A DNA stretch of 64,000 nucleotides from Rheum nobile. Its lineage: Eukaryota > Streptophyta > Magnoliopsida > Caryophyllales > Polygonaceae. The DNA lies in NCBI GenBank assembly GCA_027886185.1, contig WOAB01000506.1, positions 3,162,001 through 3,226,000 on the forward strand. The letters are read 5' to 3'. Shown piece after piece: positions 11,733-23,309 of this stretch. The position numbers and the translations under genes were made by a program. Under the pieces are notes generated by a model that was not told where the DNA came from, did not search any database, and saw only the letters and a list, made by a program, of their open reading frames with translations. Numbering within the stretch: position 1 is the first letter of the stretch; each line of letters begins with the position of its first letter.

Positions 11733-12293
11733 TAGGGTGGTGGTTGAGAACGGGTCGGGTCATTTCGGATAACAGGTCAAGCAGTCGGGTTATTACAGGT
11801 CAGTGGGCGATTCAGGTTAACCAATGGGTCAAGAGCGTCATTTTTTAAATATTTTGTTCATTATTTAAAAATTATTAAATAGTTAAAAACTAATTTAATA
11901 TGTCAAAATAAGTTATAATGAATTAAACTAATAATAATATTATTAACTATTCTAATGTAATTGATATTAGTAGACCAAAATCATATTTGTTTTTAATTTT
12001 TATTATATTAATTTATAAATTTTGACATTATAAAAAAATATATAAGTACAACAATGTTCTTTTTTTTTTGGATATTAAGCATATTATTATTATTTATATG
12101 TCATTTATCATATATATTTTATTTTATATTTTATTAATACTCCACATTTATTCGTTAATCGGGTCGGGTTCGGTCTCGATAAATTCGGGTTCGATAACTT
12201 TGGGTTACCAAAAATTTCGGTCAAGTCAGGTCGGATCCTAAAACGGATCAGTTAAGTCGATAAAACGAATTCAGTCACTTTTTGACAGCTCTA
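11733..12293. mobile_element. hAT-like MITE with GGGTCGGGT repeats
   Basis: Right end reads TTTTTGACAGCTCTA, the inverse of the TAGAGCTGTCAAAA-type terminus also found at 38906-39321. The left end TAGGGTGGTGG is degraded. Flanks CTAATACT (11723-11730) and CCAATACA (12294-12301) match at 6 of 8 bases, consistent with an old 8-bp hAT target duplication, but two bases separate the left flank from the proposed terminus. Both ends carry GGTCGGGTT-type words; the middle is very AT-rich. No coding capacity. Confidence 0.55.
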
Positions 12294-12296
12294 CCA

Positions 12297-12376
12297 ATAC
12301 AATATAATACTTCATAACCCAATTCAATATAACCCAATTCAATATAATACTTCATAACCCAATTCAGTCACTTAAC
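12297..12376. repeat. Short tandem repeat, AATATAATACTTCATAACCC type
   Basis: The words AATATAATACTTCATAACCCA and ATAACCCAATTCA recur two or three times in 80 bp next to the hAT-like MITE. Probably slippage; no gene is affected. Confidence 0.6.
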
Positions 12377-12434
12377 TAATGTCAATTTGTTGCCGGAGAG
12401 GAAAGCGGTAATCACTACCCACGATTAGATTCCA

Positions 12435-12801
12435 TCTATTATATATTTACTAAATAAAATAAATTATATTATATGACACTCTCTCGTTAAAATCGTTATA
12501 TATTATTTTATTTATTTTTTTACTTTTTTGAAATTAATTTAATTATAAATTAAAAAAAATTATCCTAAACTTATTACTAATCTCTTTCTAATTTAAATAT
12601 AAATCAATCACAAAAATTTTCTAATTATATACAAATTCAAAATTTCCTATATAGATAATTGAGATACGAAATTATGATCCGAATATGATTTTGATATCAA
12701 TATTAACTAGATTTGTTTGTTTTTAAAACATATATTAATTTTAAAAATTATTAATATTTTTTGTACAACATATATGACATAAAACGCGGGAACTACGCTA
12801 G
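12435..12801 (+). mobile_element. Small non-autonomous Helitron
   Basis: Starts TCTATTATATATTTACTAAA after a host A at 12434, nearly the same terminus as the Helitron at 5676. It ends GGGAACTACGCTAG before a host T at 12802. The region before the end (ACGCGGG) looks like the right arm of the usual terminal hairpin, with the left arm decayed. Length 367 bp, AT-rich, no coding capacity. Confidence 0.65.
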
Positions 12802-12893
12802 TGAAAACTAATTGCTGGTGAAATTTAATTGATGAAATAGAAGGAGCGTGCAGTACGTGTCCATACCTGCTAGCTAGCTAGCTATATATAGCA

Positions 12894-13816
12894 CGGTGCA
12901 AATCGTCTGTCCCCTTAATTATCCCACCACACTGTCCCTTTGCTTTTATTGGTCCACGTGGCACAAATTTTAATTTTAATTTTATTTCTATTTCTTTACA
13001 TTTGGGAAATAGGACATGAGGTCATCTCTGTTCCAATGCCTGGACAACACGATGCAACCCAAAGCTGCTGAACTCGGGACGTCGGTGTTGCACCTTGCCA
13101 CCGCCACCACCTTCATCTTCCCCCTTGCAAGTGTATCTATGGCCTTAAATACCAACACAGGTCCCACATGTCATCCTCGCCATCGAGCACTTCCGATAGT
13201 TTAAGATTCGCCTCGTCGACGATGGCGACGCCGGAAGGGGCTTGAGATAGACTACCAGAAGCCACCAAAAAGTTTCTTTGGTAAGTTAAAGAAGAATTTG
13301 ACATCATTTTGGGTTCTTAATTTTAATTTATGGAGTCATGATTTCCTCCTCTAGTCCTCTGTTGTTATCTTGTGGTAATTAATCAAGATTGGCCTAATTT
13401 TAGGATCAAATTTAATTAGCAAGTGACTTGGCATCTCTTACTTAATTTGGTGTGTAATGAAATAATATAAGTTCGAACCATTTTTCTTCTTTTTCCCTGA
13501 GAATTGATTTGAATAGTAACCAACGCAATCACCTACTCTACTTCAGCAAATGAGATTCCTCATCATGATAATTAGATGAAATTATCACTTTTGAGCCTAG
13601 ATTAATTAGTGATGATTTTGTGTAGGGCTTGCAACACGATTTACTTTGGATAATCGACTGCCAACAAGTGATTTTATGGGTGGGATACGATGATTGATGA
13701 AGACCAGGTGGTGGTGGCCGGGAAGGAGCGGGTTGTTATATGTGACTACTACGTGGACCAATAAAAGCAATGGAACAGTGTAGTGGGATAAATGAGAAGA
13801 CAGACGATTTGCACCG
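12894..13816. mobile_element. Mutator-like element with 9-bp target duplication, possible Pack-MULE
   Basis: Terminal inverted repeats of about 70 bp begin CGGTGCAAATCGTCTGTC and match with several mismatches across the ATCCCAC, TTGCTTTTATTGGTCCACGT blocks. The element is flanked by identical 9-bp direct repeats TATATAGCA (12885-12893 and 13817-13825), the mark of Mutator transposition. Length 923 bp. The interior at about 13016-13260 is far richer in G and C than its surroundings and has a 62-codon open frame on the plus strand (13016-13204) with no family I recognise. GC-rich cargo inside MULE termini suggests capture of a gene piece, but I cannot name the source. Confidence 0.85.
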
Positions 13817-13825
13817 TATATAGCA

Positions 13826-14829
13826 GTATGGAGATCAAGTTTTTGTTCATTGGTGGCGTAATTATGGATATGGAGATCTTTGGTAGATTTTGAAATTTTT
13901 GTGCTCTTGTCTCTCGAAGGAATTTGAAATTTAAATTGAACTTTTTTTTCCGTAATGGGATAATATTACTTATTTATTAATTTTGTAAATCTTTAGGCAT
14001 ATGTTAAAAATCTTATTTTAGAAAGTCTTGATTATGTATTATTAATTTAGAGATTTTAATTTTTTTAAAAGAGTTTAAACATTCTTTTTTAGAGAATAGT
14101 TGTTAAAATAAGAAATCTTAACTTATGCTCTTAAGGCTTAAGTTAAAAAATCGTTTATCTATTAGGGTTTTTTCTTGCTTGTCTAAAAAATTTCATTTTT
14201 AAATAAAATCTTAATTAGTTATTAGTTTAATTTTTCTAGAGATATAGGCATTGTAATTTGAAATACTGAAATACTGTTTTTCTAGTGCACATACTAACAA
14301 GTTAAAATAGAAAAATATCTCCAAAATATTCCCTAAAAGAGAGTGGATAAACCTTAGCAAAAAAAAAATAAACAATGGCTAAAACAATTATTATTGAAAA
14401 TGGAATTCTCATAGGCACACTACAAAAAAAACCGTTAACATATAGTACGTATTAAAAATAGTTTTCAAATATAATTGTTTAACATATATACATGGATATA
14501 CACTAAAAAATAAATACGAATATGTCATTCGAGATCCCAATCATCCATTACTCTGTTATACAAATTAAAATTCCGCAACACGTACGTACATGATGCATGT
14601 AATGTAATACTGATACAATATAATTTAAATGCTGCACGAAGGCATATATATATGAGTTGTGTCACGTGTAAACGATCCTTTTTGTGCGAATCACGTGGTG
14701 TATATGGTATGTAACGTGATATACAAATATGCACTACTATATTGATCTTCAACATTGACTAACCAAAACCTCCGATGTTGACTGTGTTGACCGGAGTTGA
14801 TCGGATATGACTGATCGTTGTCTCTTTAG
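13826..14829. other. Intergenic, no feature supported
   Basis: AT-rich. CACTACAAAAAAAACCG at 14418 resembles a CACTA-type terminus, but no partner end was found to the right. The open frame 14525-14755 on the minus strand has no recognisable features. Confidence 0.5.
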
Positions 14830-15190
14830 TACACTAGAATTACATATATTGTGTACCACATTTGAATGTGCATTATATTATAAATAAATGGACATCGTGT
14901 TATAACAAAATGTGTAATGAGATGGATGTACATCATGCAGTAATAAAATGTGCACATGTTACAAATAAGTGTGTACCGGTATAAAAATATGAATCATGTT
15001 GAAAATAATTGTGTATTGAGATTGATGTGCACCATGCTTCAACAAAATATGCACTGAAATGGATGTACACCATGTTACAATAAAATATACACTAAGATAG
15101 ATGTGTAACATGTTATAACAAAATGAGTATCGAGTTACATGAAAAAGAGTATCAAAATTGGTTGTGCACCAATATTAACTAATTATGCAC
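14830..15190. repeat. Degenerate tandem repeat, about 40-45 bp unit
   Basis: Words such as ATGGATGTACACCATG, ACAATAAAATGTGCAC and GTTACAATAAAAT recur about eight times with variation. It lies directly left of a (TA)n tract and may be subterminal sequence of an unidentified AT-rich element. Confidence 0.5.
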
Positions 15191-15233
15191 TTTCGTTTAT
15201 ACGTTAGCACAAGAACGACCGTTCGGACCTGAT

Positions 15234-15237
<4 letters not shown>

Positions 15238-15278
<41 letters not shown>
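15238..15278. repeat. (TA)n microsatellite
   Basis: An uninterrupted AT dinucleotide run of about 41 bp. It is the left insertion context of the next element; a shorter (TA)n run follows that element at about 17499-17511. Confidence 0.9.
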
Positions 15279-15280
<2 letters not shown>

Positions 15281-17499
15281 AACGCTCCGGTACAACGGAA
15301 GTTACGGTAAAACGAAAGTATTAATCTGGAACGTTAGATGGATGGTGACGGATGGATGGATGATTGGGCCTTATAATAGATATGGTAGGGGTGTAATCAC
15401 CAAATCTACTCTAATAAGGCAATTAATTAATTTTTAATTAACAAAAGATAATTAAAGAGGTTGTTAGATGAGAAAGAAAACACAATATTCTTCTCTTTCC
15501 TAAATCGCTCTCCATTCACGTCTCATGTTGTTCTCTCATTGACGTTATTCAAAGTTCAATCCGGTCGAAGCTCCATCAGCGTTCATGAATTTGGATCATG
15601 TCTTTATGAATATCGATGGACGTGAATATCTCCACTTAAAAAATGAATATCACCACTTGAATTTTTCCAGCGTCCTAATGTTTTGCAAATTCGTAGATTT
15701 GTAAATTTGTTTTTGTTGCTTTTGTCATTGTTTCTTGAATATCGTTCATATTTGTATGAATATATTTGTTTAATATGTGGATATCACCAATTACAGACAT
15801 GAATACCATAACTTAAAATATGAATATCATCACTTAATAATATATGAATAACATAATCAGTTACATTAATAACGTAACTCAATTCATGAATATCAATACA
15901 TATTACACGAATATTACCCCCGATATCATGAATATTACATGAATATCACCAATCAATTTATGAATATTGATCACTACCCAATTGCATTAATATTACCACC
16001 CATTTACAACGGTGGATTCCTTCCCGAAAATCTCAGCGATCTCTCAGTTAAAACGCCATATATTTTGATTCACAACTCAAAAAATTCTCAAATTTTGAGG
16101 GACGAAATTAGACTTCTAGATATAACTCTGGGAGTTGGAATCATCCAATTCCGAGTCCATACGAAAGAGAATGAGCCAGTTGAAGTCAAGCTAGATTTCT
16201 GGAAATTTGCTGTCAATTCTTGCAGAAGTTGAAGAGAAATTCCTTGCACCAGCGTCAAGATCATCCACGCCAGGTACTTGAACCTCTTCAGAACTTTTTC
16301 ATTCTAAGTCAACAAATCGCCGTTTCCTTTTAACGTACAAAATTAGAGTTTTGATGAAATTTGCCATAGATTTTACGGCTTTTGGATTTTTTTTTCTAGA
16401 TTTGAACCTTGAATTTGTCCAAATTTTAATTGTTGATTTTGGTTACAGTTCAATATTGCTGAAACTGGATTTAGTGCAATTTGCTGGAAATTTGCTGTTT
16501 TTATGAATATTGACTACTTACTTGTATGACTATGCGTACAAAATACGTGAATATCATCACATATGGAATGAATATCGCTATTATAGTATTCAAATTGCTT
16601 GTTGATGGTGTTGTTTGTACTATTTGCAATTGATATTCAAATTGTATGATGTGATATTCACTATAATGTTGTTCATATTCATGAGGTTTCATGCGTTGAA
16701 TAGTCGATATTCAAATTTTATAATATGATATTCAATATAATGTTGTTGATATTCATTATAATAATGTTGATATTCAGGTTGATCGTATGACTGTGTGACC
16801 CAAAATCGACGTGACAATGTCATTGTTAAACCTTACTGCCATGAATCGAAGCTTCGAAGATATTGGGTGGTGATATTCGTGTAGTTAGGTGATGATATCA
16901 TATTCATGTACTTGGTGACTATATTAATGTAATTGGGTGGTGGGCGGTGAGCGATATTCACAAAATTGGTAGTGATATTCACAAATTGAGTGGTGATATT
17001 TATGTAAGTGAATTTGATATTTACGTGATTAATTGAGATATTCATGTAACTTAGTGTGATATTCATATTATCAAGTGGTGAAATTCATGATTTAAGTGAT
17101 GATATTCACATTTTTAAGATATTAAATATTCACTTATTAAATAGAAATCGATATTCAAACAAACATGAACGATATTCATTAACAAATGATTGATATTCGT
17201 GAACACACTAACGATATTCACGAACGTTTTAAAGTGTTTTTCCCATTTAAATTTTAAATATTTGAATGAGAGCAAAATCGATTAGGAAAGAGAATATTAT
17301 CTTAATTTCTCTCTCCTGTAACAACCAAAATTAATTATTTTTTTATTAATAATATCTTTATTAGGTTAGATTTGGTGGTTAGGGCTCTATCATATCTCTC
17401 CTATAACCCATTAATCCAACCATCCATCAACATCAATCCGACGCTCCAGATTAGTACTTCCGTTCTACCATAACAACCGTTTTACCGGAGTGTCCCCCT
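15279..17499. mobile_element. Long-TIR element inserted in (TA)n, filled with ATGAATATC repeats
   Basis: Left end GGAACGCTCCGGTACAACGG and right end (inverted) GGGGACACTCCGGTAAAACGG begin terminal inverted repeats that can be followed inward for about 240 bp (to about 15520 and from about 17260) through matching blocks TTAATCTGGA, CACCAAATCTA, AATAAG and TCTCTTTCCTAAT. Both ends abut TA repeats, so a target duplication cannot be defined. Inside, 15590-17230 carries dozens of TGAATATCA words, mostly direct in the left half and reversed (TGATATTCA) in the right half. A 97-codon frame at 15939-16232 is partly less repetitive; no domain recognised. The element could be a MULE or a Micron-like MITE with preference for TA tracts; no transposase is present. 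Confidence 0.7.
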
Positions 17500-17511
17500 A
17501 TATATATATAT

Positions 17512-17833
17512 CAATTTTTTGCTTCATTTACGTTCAAAGAAACACTATACACGTACATGCAAATATTAAATGACAAGTCCTTAATTCTAAAGTGAGATCG
17601 AGCTTGTAAAAGTTCATCATCCACCTTTCATATAAAGTCTGTTAATACATAACACTCACAAACGAAGACTAATTTTGTCATCAGAAAATGACTCTCTATA
17701 AAAGGACTGACGAAATAAACAATTTTAAAATTAAATTCGAATTGTTTTGTCAAATAGAACAAAAATTTGATGATTTCAGAATAAAAAACCGGTAGTTTTT
17801 TTTTTGTTAATTTTTCACAGAACGTCATTTTAT
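17512..17833. other. Short intergenic segment downstream of GPAT
   Basis: AT-rich sequence between the long-TIR element and the stop codon of the GPAT gene. It probably includes the GPAT 3' untranslated region. Nothing else seen. Confidence 0.5.
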
Positions 17834-19333
17834 TTACTGATTAACAAACCTTTGGTGGCCTACAAGTAACATATACTTATCCCTCCTCGTAAGAGAAGTG
17901 CACTCAAACCCTAAAACCTCACCAATTCTCCTTTGCATATGATTTGCAACCTCTACACTTGATTTCCCGCCACCTCCACAAGTAAACTCCTTGGGCAACT
18001 TCTCCAGTATCCACATAACATACGTGGGTTCCGGGTTCATCAGGAAGTAAAATGGGTCGGTCGCCTTGAACCCGTTTGTCGTGTTGGCATAGAAAATGCT
18101 CACCCTCGTGTCCATGGCCACCGGCACTATCTCATCTGTCAGCTCCGCGAAAAGCGGGCTGAACCGAAGCAGATACGGCTCTCGACACGTCGTTCCCTCG
18201 GGGAGTATAACGACGTCGTCTTCTGTTAAAAGACGTTGTATCTTCTCCTTGTCTTGCTCCCTATCCCTTGTTAGCCTCTCGGTTCTTACTACCGAGAGCC
18301 TTTCGGATATACGACTTAAGCTGTACGTGACCGCCGTTAGGGACTTCCCTATGCATCCGCTTAGGTATAGAGGGTCTAGGAGAGTCCTATGGTTGCTTAC
18401 GTAGAGGACGTTGTTACGCTTTTCGTTTGTCAAGTTGTTATTGTTTTTGATGTTGTTGTTGTTGATTCTAAGGCGCATGCCGATGCAACTGCATGTTATA
18501 AGGGCTAGTTTAAATGGCAGGAAGGAAGCTAAGAGGGATCTTATTATGGAAATAATGATTCCCATGGGAAGCCACATGAACATGCAAAGTGTTGCACTTG
18601 GAGTTGGGAGAAAAGCTAGTTTTCCATCATGAAATATGACATGCTTTGGTTTTTGCTTGCCTCTTGGCATTCTTGAGTCAGACAAGTTTTGACAATTTTG
18701 TTTGATGGCTATAACTTCTTCCTTGAAATATGAAAGGAAGAGGCGGTTATGGTTACGAAAGTCATCAGACGACGTTGTAGCCATAAAGGCTACAACTTCG
18801 TCTAGATTTTCCTATCCAAAGTGAGCCTTCAAGGCCTTGTGCTTGAGAAGCAAGCCAGAGTTGGTTAACAAGCCGGTGAAGTAAGGGCCCAAGTGGTGCA
18901 ACTCGGTGCCTGAGACATGATCGACACTGAGGTAGTCCTTGACAAGGCCTTCAACCATGACTCTCGACAAGGTTGTGAAGACAACTCTCTTGCGTGCGGA
19001 TGTGAATAACTCGTAGACTTGGTAGTTTAGATCCTGGAGGTAAAACTTAGGGAGAACTGCCCTTTGAATCCAATCTATGTCCTTCAAGCTAAGGCCACAA
19101 AAGGTGATGAAAATCATGACCCTGAGCTTGATCTCTAAGGGTAGGAGGCATAGAAGAGGGTATGTGATGAGCAAGAGAAAGGCTCTAAGGAATCCGCCAT
19201 GCGCTTCAAAGGCAACAAGCATGAAGTAAGGGAATAAAGAGTGGCGAGACGTCAGAAGGGTGCCATAGAAGTCACACACGACGGTTTTCGAAGCCAGGCT
19301 CTGGACAAAACCATTGGGAAGGTCTTGGTACAT
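17834..19333 (-). pseudogene. Glycerol-3-phosphate sn-2 acyltransferase (land-plant GPAT family), one in-frame stop
   Basis: A single frame of 500 codons without intron, the usual GPAT size, starts at ATG 19333 and ends at 17834. One TAG at codon 174 (18814-18812) splits it. Codons 1-173 hold the HAD-like N-domain with membrane segments (FLLLITYPLLCLLPL). Codons 184-499 hold the acyltransferase half: FHDGKLAF, a double hydrophobic stretch, NHRTLLDP (block I, catalytic His/Asp), PEGTTCREPYLLRF (block III) and IVPVAM (block IV), then ECTSLTRRDKYM near the end. The HAD motif reads DFYGTLL, so the second Asp of DxDGT is missing; family members without it lack phosphatase activity. Wording resembles the GPAT2/GPAT3 branch. 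These enzymes act at the ER. The stop could be a real nonsense mutation, an assembly error, or mean that only part is made. TAA lies just upstream of the ATG, so any longer N-terminus would need another exon. Confidence 0.85.
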
Positions 19334-20501
19334 GGAGACCTTAATTTAGAGTTGGAGATCCAAACGTTGGAGCTTGGATATGGTAGATAGGGTTTCTCAT
19401 ATGGGATTTGGCTTCTTTTCTTTTTCACCTTGTAACACTTTTTCTGCCTCATATGATATATAAAGTAATAAGGCCAACTTCTTAAAGAGATGGCGTGGGG
19501 AAGATGCATGTTAGCTCTAGAAGTTGTATACAGAAAAATGTAACTAGCATGGTAGGTGAATGAAGTAAATGCTATAGTCCCCATATATGAATGTCTGTAT
19601 TGAGTGTACGTACCATATTTGAACAACAACTACAGGATTGATCACGTTTAATTTGGATGGAGACTTTGACAAGCTAACCGATCGAATATGACAATGTGTA
19701 TACGTGTATGGAGTTAATGTATGCAAGCTTAATGGCTAGCCTAATTAATATTTAGATGTTGAGAGGTCATAATTGCAAGAAGACATGCAAGTTTAAGTCG
19801 ATCCACAATATACATGGCTTCATTTCATTGGCATAATCTATCTCTTAGAGTCTTAGTAATACTAATGGGGAGCAATAGTTTTATTTTTATTTTGGTTAAC
19901 GAGAGCAATATATATGGAGTCAATTGCAGTGGGGATTAATTAAATTCAGGTTTAAGTCAGCTTCACTTGTAAATTTTTATATATGTACGTGGCATGGGTT
20001 CAGGAACTAGCGATCGAGTTTGATTTTGATATTATGAAATACACTTTTTTTTTTAATAGAGTAAGAAATCATGAATCCATGAAATCAACATGAATTCTCG
20101 AGAGGCCAATAAATCGACAGTCGGAACAATCGACAAAAGGCAACAAAGAACAACAAAGGAATAAAATACAAACATAAACAAGAAAGTTCAAAAGAAGCAA
20201 ACAAGCCCGACATGAGAAACGCAAAGAGGTTTAATCAATGAGAGAGGCTCAAACATGGGTTGAACGAATCCAACACGACTTTGTAACAGCCGGGAAGCAG
20301 ATACAAAACACAATCTGGAGGCACGTCGGTAGAAGACGTCACCAGGGATCACACGACCACTGTCAATATCTTTAAACCGAATCAACAATCTCAAACCAAA
20401 CCAAATACGAATACTCTAGTCACGGCGAAATCTGCAGTGAATGGGCGACACAAAAACAAGATTAGGACGAGTGCGCGCGGCAAACACGGATGTTGTCGGG
20501 G
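19334..20501. other. Upstream of GPAT; intergenic
   Basis: It contains the presumed GPAT promoter and 5' leader (minus strand), including a pyrimidine/AT-rich stretch, but no motif I would stand behind. From about 20041, after a run of T, the sequence changes to a more balanced composition with many AACAA words (to about 20410). It looks like part of an unidentified repeat. No gene. Confidence 0.45.
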
Positions 20502-20597
20502 CTCGCTCTTGGATCGGGTGAGCGACAGTCAGACTCGCTCTTGGATCGGGTGAGCGACAGTCAGACTCGCTCTTGGATCTGGTGGGTGACAGTCACT
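20502..20597. repeat. 32-bp tandem repeat, three copies
   Basis: The unit CTCGCTCTTGGATCGGGTGA plus 12 more bases starts at 20502, 20534 and 20566 with near identity. It is followed by further related words (GGGTGAGCGAC). It lies in a GC-rich block (20410-21000), with a second small repeat GGTTCTCGCATGC/GGTTCTCGCACGC near 20775-20830. Confidence 0.8.
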
Positions 20598-21002
20598 CAG
20601 CTTGGGTGAGCGACGCAGGTTCTAAAATCTGGATGTGGGTTCGTGGGTCAGGGATCACTTTGTCGGAAAGTGGTGCACCAGAGAAGGGGAAGAAGCGTCA
20701 TAGGGGTTGTGGTGTGGTTGCGATGGGAAGAAGCGCAGATCTGTTGGAGCGCGGTGGTCTGGAGGGTCAAACGCTGGTTCGATGGTGGTTCTCGCATGCT
20801 GGTTCGGTGGTGGTTCTCGCACGCCGGTTCGGTGGTGGCTCGGTGGTACGGTGAGAGTTCGGTGAGAGGGAGAGGTTGATATGGGTCAGATCTGTACAAT
20901 GAAACACCATTGAAGGATTTCAATGACAGATCTGCAAATTTCAAGTTAGGGAAGAAAATAGTAGAAATTCATGGTGGAGGTGGCGGCTGAGATGGGTTTT
21001 AA

Positions 21003-23200
21003 GTTTTAGTCTGCACGACTCTGGGTGAAGCCAAAATGCGTAAGTGTCGTGGCCAACTTAGAGAACCAATTGCACGGTGCCTGACGGAGACCATATAAAG
21101 ATTTCCGTAGCCTGCAGACACGCCCGGGAAGAATAGAGTTGTATCCCTGCGGTGGGCCATGTATACTTCTTCATCTAAATCACCATGAAGAAACGCATTG
21201 TGCACGTCCATTTGATGGAGTTCCCACCCTCGAATAGCAGCGACAGACAGAAAGACGCGGACGGTTCCCATCTTGGCTACCGGCGTGAACGTCTCTGTAA
21301 AGTCGACTCCTTCGACTTGCCGATTCCCGAGAACAACAAGACGAGCCTTGTAGCGCTCAATAGAGCCGTTGGCATTATACTTGATGCGGAAAACCCATTT
21401 GCAACCAATTGCGGTCTTGCCAGGTGGGAGATCCGACGTAGTCCATGTGTGATTCCGCTCCAAGGCGTCAAGTTCTAGCTGCACGCCAATGAGCGTGTTG
21501 CGCTGCCTCCCTGTACGTGCTAGGCTCGTGCCCGGACGTAATAGCTGCAAGAAAGTGCGTATGCGATGCAAAAAATTTAGCACAAGAAACGAAGGCAGCT
21601 ATAGGATAAACACTACCTGAGGACGAAGATGTGGGAGGAGCGGTGAGTGAAGTAGAGGGGGGGGTCAATGGGCTGTTGCATGGTGTGACAGACAAAGTCC
21701 CTGAGCAAAACTGACGACTGACGAGCGCGGATAGGCCGGCTCTCGCGCTGATCTGAAACCTGAGCGCGCTGATGGCGCTGATCCAAAACCTGATCGCGTT
21801 GATCCGAAGGAGGAGCGATGTCGCGCGTTGACAGTGGCGATCTCCCCCTTTCGCGGGACGCAATCTATGGGACGCGATCATAGATAGCAGGAGACGGTGG
21901 TTCGTTCTCGGGCTGTGACGCATTCTCGGAGATAGAAGACAGCGAAGGAAACCGATCCTCAAAGAAAACAACATCTCGAGAGGTAAATACCTGGTGAGTG
22001 TCCAGATCATAAAGACGCCATCCACGTTGACCCACAGGGTAGCCCAGAAACAAACACTTCCGATTGCGCGGAGCAAATTTGTCCTTGTCCCGGGGCAATT
22101 TGGACGCATAGCATAGGCATCCGAAGACACGAAGATGCATGTATGACGGGGCATGGCCGAAGAGCATCTGGAATGGGATCTTGTTGCCTAATAGCGGAGT
22201 TGGAGTGCGATTGATTAGATAGCAAGTGGTTAAGACGCACTCGCCCCAAAAATCAACCGGGAGGGAGGCCTGGAACCGAAGAGCTCTAGCCACATTAAGA
22301 ATATGCATGTGCTTGCGTTCAACACGGCCATTTTGATGAGGTGTGTAGGCACAGGAGGTCTGAACAAGGATGCCATGCGTGGTAAAAAATGGGCAAAGAG
22401 GCAGAAATTATGTACCATTGTCAGTACGCACCCGTTGAATCTGCTTGCAAAACTGAGTCCGTACGAGCGCAAAATTCCACAAAGAACTTGACGACTTCGG
22501 TTTTGCTGGCTAAAAGATAGACCCAAGTAGCTCTGGAAAAATCATCAACTATAGTTAAAAAATAAGAGGCGCCCGAAGTAGACTTCACACTGTAAGGCCC
22601 CCAAACATCACAATGAACTAACTGAAACAAACTGTCTGCTTTATTAAAACTTGACGGAAAAACACTACGTGTTTGCTTTGCCTGGAAGCATACATCGCAA
22701 GGGTCTGGCGGTTTATTAGAATTAACACAAGAATCTAAACTGGAAATAGAAGATAAGACAGACGATGAGGGATGTCCTAAACGTTGATGCCACAAGACAG
22801 AAGGATTTGTAGAAGAAACTGCCGAAGCCGAGCCAAAGCCAGAATCACCTCGAATGCCGTGCAGCCAGTAGACCCCACCCCGTTGCTCACCGACTCCAAT
22901 CACCGTCCTCGTAGTGTGAACTTGTAGCACGCATAGACGATCAATCAACAGAACAAGGCAATTCAGATCTGTAGAAAGATGAGCAAAAGATATCAAATGG
23001 CAATCTAATTGAGGAATCAACAGAACATGCGGTAATTTGCGGGAACCAGCCAGAACGAGGGTCCCTGCTTCAGAGGTTGTTGCAAATCTATTCTCAGGCA
23101 ATTTAATGGAAACAGAAGGGATAGAAACAATGTCCTATAATAACTTCATGTCTCTTGTCATGTGAAAGGAAGCACATGTGTCCAGAATCCAACCAAAGAA
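21003..23200 (-). pseudogene. pol remnant of the minus-strand copia element
   Basis: From high to low coordinates: a protease active-site region near 23190 (WILDTCASFHMT, with Cys-Ala in place of the usual Ser/Gly), the pre-integrase zinc-binding block LWHQRLGHP (about 22795) with CDVCFQAK (about 22700), the integrase core with DVWGPY (about 22600), a TDNGT segment interrupted by a stop (about 22420), NGRVERKH (about 22330) and RVFGCLCYASKLPRDKDKF (about 22120-22060). Reverse transcriptase starts near 21480 with GCKWVFRIKYN, then MDVHNAFLHG. Frameshifts occur near 22420-22450 and after EEVYM (about 21160). The missing YVDD half makes it dead. Confidence 0.8.
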
Positions 23201-23309
23201 CGTACCAGAGGACTGATTACTAGAGCCTGAATTAGGGTTGAGAGAAGCAAAGAGATTCAGAACCGACTGCCACTGTTCCTAGTTGATAGAGTTGCCGAGA
23301 GCCGCGCGA

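Noticed and set aside
14418..14435. CACTACAAAAAAAACCG as a CACTA transposon end
   Set aside because: No inverted TTTTGTAGTG end lies to its right. The one at 10010-10022 lies to the left and points the wrong way for a single element.
21185..21478. Plus-strand frame in the reverse transcriptase region
   Set aside because: Antisense shadow of the minus-strand copia pol.
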